NCBI RefSeq assembly: GCF_016890225.1
Contig: NZ_JAFELM010000019.1
Location: forward strand, 1 to 64,000
DNA from: Bacillus suaedaesalsae
Lineage (GTDB): Bacteria; Bacillota; Bacilli; Bacillales; SA4
Direction of reading: 5' to 3'
DNA: 64,000 bases
This document shows positions 62,926 to 64,000 of the stretch, piece by piece. The notes beneath the pieces are model-generated. The model was not told the origin of the DNA, made no database searches, and worked only from the letters and a program-made list of their open reading frames with translations. Position 1 is the first letter of the stretch; every line of letters begins with the position of its first letter. The translations under genes were made by a program, and so were the position numbers.

Positions 62926-64000
62926 CTACCCCATCTTCGTAATCATTTCATACATTTGTTTAGTCGGTTCCATAGGCTCTACGCCTAATTCTTTTTCCAA
63001 GCTATTACAGCATTTTTTGTACCATCTGATTGCTAAGGGACGGTTATTTTTTTGATAGAAGCAATACATTAATAGTCGGTATGCTTCTTCCCACGTGTTA
63101 TCTTTTTCTAAAATGTTTTCACACCAGTGAATGGCTTCATCGTATTGTGATTTTTGGACTGACAGTTGAGCGAGTTTTTCTGCTCCTCTGAGATAGTAGA
63201 CGAGTAACCGTTCTCTCTCTGAAATGCACCATTCTTCATAGCGACGCTCAGGTAAATAGTCGCCGTCATATAGTTCAAGTCCTTTTGATAGAAAGTTAAA
63301 AGCCTTTTCATTATCTTTTTCTTTTAACCCCGCTCGGATCCAACGCTCGAATTCCTCTGCATCTAAATAGATGCTTGCTTTCGGGTTCACGCCGTACGAT
63401 TGACCTTCACGCTTAAAGAAGAACGGATTGGTCCTTGCTTTTCGATGGGGCTCAACCGCATTATGAAGCGCATTAAAAGCTACTTTAAAATCTCTAGATG
63501 CTGCTTTTTCATCTACGTCCGACCATAATAATTGGGACAATGTATCCTTTTGGATATAGTTATGTCGTCTCGTGATGAAAAGCTCGAACAATTCCTTCGC
63601 TTTTCCTCTTTGCCAATCCTTTTCACGTACTTCTTTATCACCAATCCATACTTTAAATCTCCCTAACGTTTGGACTCTTAGCGTATAACCAGGGTGACTT
63701 TCCACATCATGAAGTCCAAGCTCATTTAATAAATATGTTACATATTGTCTTTGTATCCCTTGAGCTTGTGCTTCAATAAGTAATGGTGTAATTGATTGTA
63801 AATCTCTAGGTCCAAAGATTGTTGGCTGCGTAAGAACAAATTCATAGTTTCCGATTTGAACATAATTTAAGAAACTAGTAAACACTTCCTGAAATTGTGT
63901 CCATTTTTCAAGTTGATAATAAAGAATCGATTTCCAAAGCATTGAAACACAAATTCCATATTGGTCCCCGCAAAAGTGGAATTGGTCATTTGCTTTATTT
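62926..64000 (-). CDS. BTAD/SARP-like transcriptional regulator (C-terminal part; runs off the window)
   Basis: The frame is open to the window end, so only the last 357 or so residues are visible. They show an N-terminal helical (TPR-like) part, then an OmpR-type winged helix (YTLRVQTLGRFKVWIGDKEVREKDWQRGKAKELFELFITRRHNYIQKDTLSQLLWSDVDEKAASRDFKVAFNALHNAVEP) and the bacterial transcriptional activator domain (YLDAEEFERWIRAGL ... YDGDYLPERRYEEWCISERERLLVYYLRGAEKLAQL ... EEAYRLLMYCFYQKNNRPLAIRWYKKCCNSLEKELGVEPMEPTKQMY). Full proteins of this type are about 1000 residues, with an AAA/STAND ATPase at the N-terminus. It lies just upstream of livJ on the same strand and is the probable activator of that operon. 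Confidence 0.88.
   Translation of the reverse strand, partial: NKANDQFHFCGDQYGICVSMLWKSILYYQLEKWTQFQEVFTSFLNYVQIGNYEFVLTQPTIFGPRDLQSITPLLIEAQAQGIQRQYVTYLLNELGLHDVESHPGYTLRVQTLGRFKVWIGDKEVREKDWQRGKAKELFELFITRRHNYIQKDTLSQLLWSDVDEKAASRDFKVAFNALHNAVEPHRKARTNPFFFKREGQSYGVNPKASIYLDAEEFERWIRAGLKEKDNEKAFNFLSKGLELYDGDYLPERRYEEWCISERERLLVYYLRGAEKLAQLSVQKSQYDEAIHWCENILEKDNTWEEAYRLLMYCFYQKNNRPLAIRWYKKCCNSLEKELGVEPMEPTKQMYEMITKMG

Noticed and set aside
62822-63055. 77-residue plus-strand frame
   Set aside because: It is antisense to the BTAD regulator's 3' end and the periodic array; no ribosome site.

Overview
The window looks like chromosome of a spore-forming, motile member of the Bacillaceae. It is AT-rich, has strong AGGAGG ribosome sites and several TTG/GTG starts. 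It carries a complete gerPA-PF spore-coat germination cluster, a Spo0E-like phosphatase, and addB-addA. Gene content and order follow the Bacillus subtilis yis-yit region as I remember it: addB/addA, yisB, gerP, yisI, yisK, yisL, yisN, asnO, a MATE gene (yisQ position), an AraC gene (yisR position), a LacI gene (degA position), then yajQ/yitK-like and cvfB/yitL-like genes. Lineage-specific modules are inserted between them. No rRNA, tRNA, CRISPR array or prophage was seen.

Layout. 1-2030: an IS110-family (IS1111-type) element with a long structured 3' non-coding end, inserted inside a palindromic repeat module. 2032-10456: BsuPI/Gmad2 lipoprotein, YitT, DegV, a DUF3941-like peptide, MscL with a zinc ribbon, a chemoreceptor paired with an orphan BMP-type binding lipoprotein, CvfB and YajQ. 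10460-22580: an interspersed repeat, an SDR, then a maltodextrin locus (mdxEFG, membrane-anchored amylase and malR on the minus strand; neopullulanase divergent), AraC and MATE genes. 22850-35925: niacin transporter, asparagine synthase, yisN, yisL, rocD, hydrolase plus HTH regulator, GNAT, a HesB-like gene with an in-frame TGA, yisK, yisI and a three-gene membrane operon. 36055-48046: gerPA-PF, yisB, a dCache chemoreceptor, addA and addB. 48246-53627: MFS, a frameshifted DUF2269 gene, a full-length composite repeat, GNAT, acyl-CoA synthetase, and a PadR/DUF2812 pair. 53690-64000: a ten-gene minus-strand operon (Liv ABC importer, a small protein, KAS III-like enzyme, alpha/beta hydrolase, SDR, thiolase) and the C-terminal part of a BTAD (SARP-like) regulator.

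Most notable points. (1) The HesB-like gene at 31308-31586 has TGA at the position of a conserved Cys, followed by a small hairpin that fits bacterial SECIS rules, so it is probably a selenoprotein gene. (2) The Liv/KAS III operon and the acyl-CoA synthetase gene share a nearly identical 20-bp upstream motif. It consists of two direct heptamers separated by 4 bp, lying 9 bp from a -10-like hexamer, which is the layout expected of a SARP/BTAD activator site. This suggests one regulon for uptake and beta-oxidation-like breakdown of an unidentified acid. (3) A nested MITE-like repeat family has an empty-site copy, a stem with compensatory changes, and an IS1111 insertion in its palindrome. (4) Three intergenic arrays of degenerate motifs recur every 20-21 bp. 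(5) Each of three gerP sub-blocks has its own sigma-K-like promoter.
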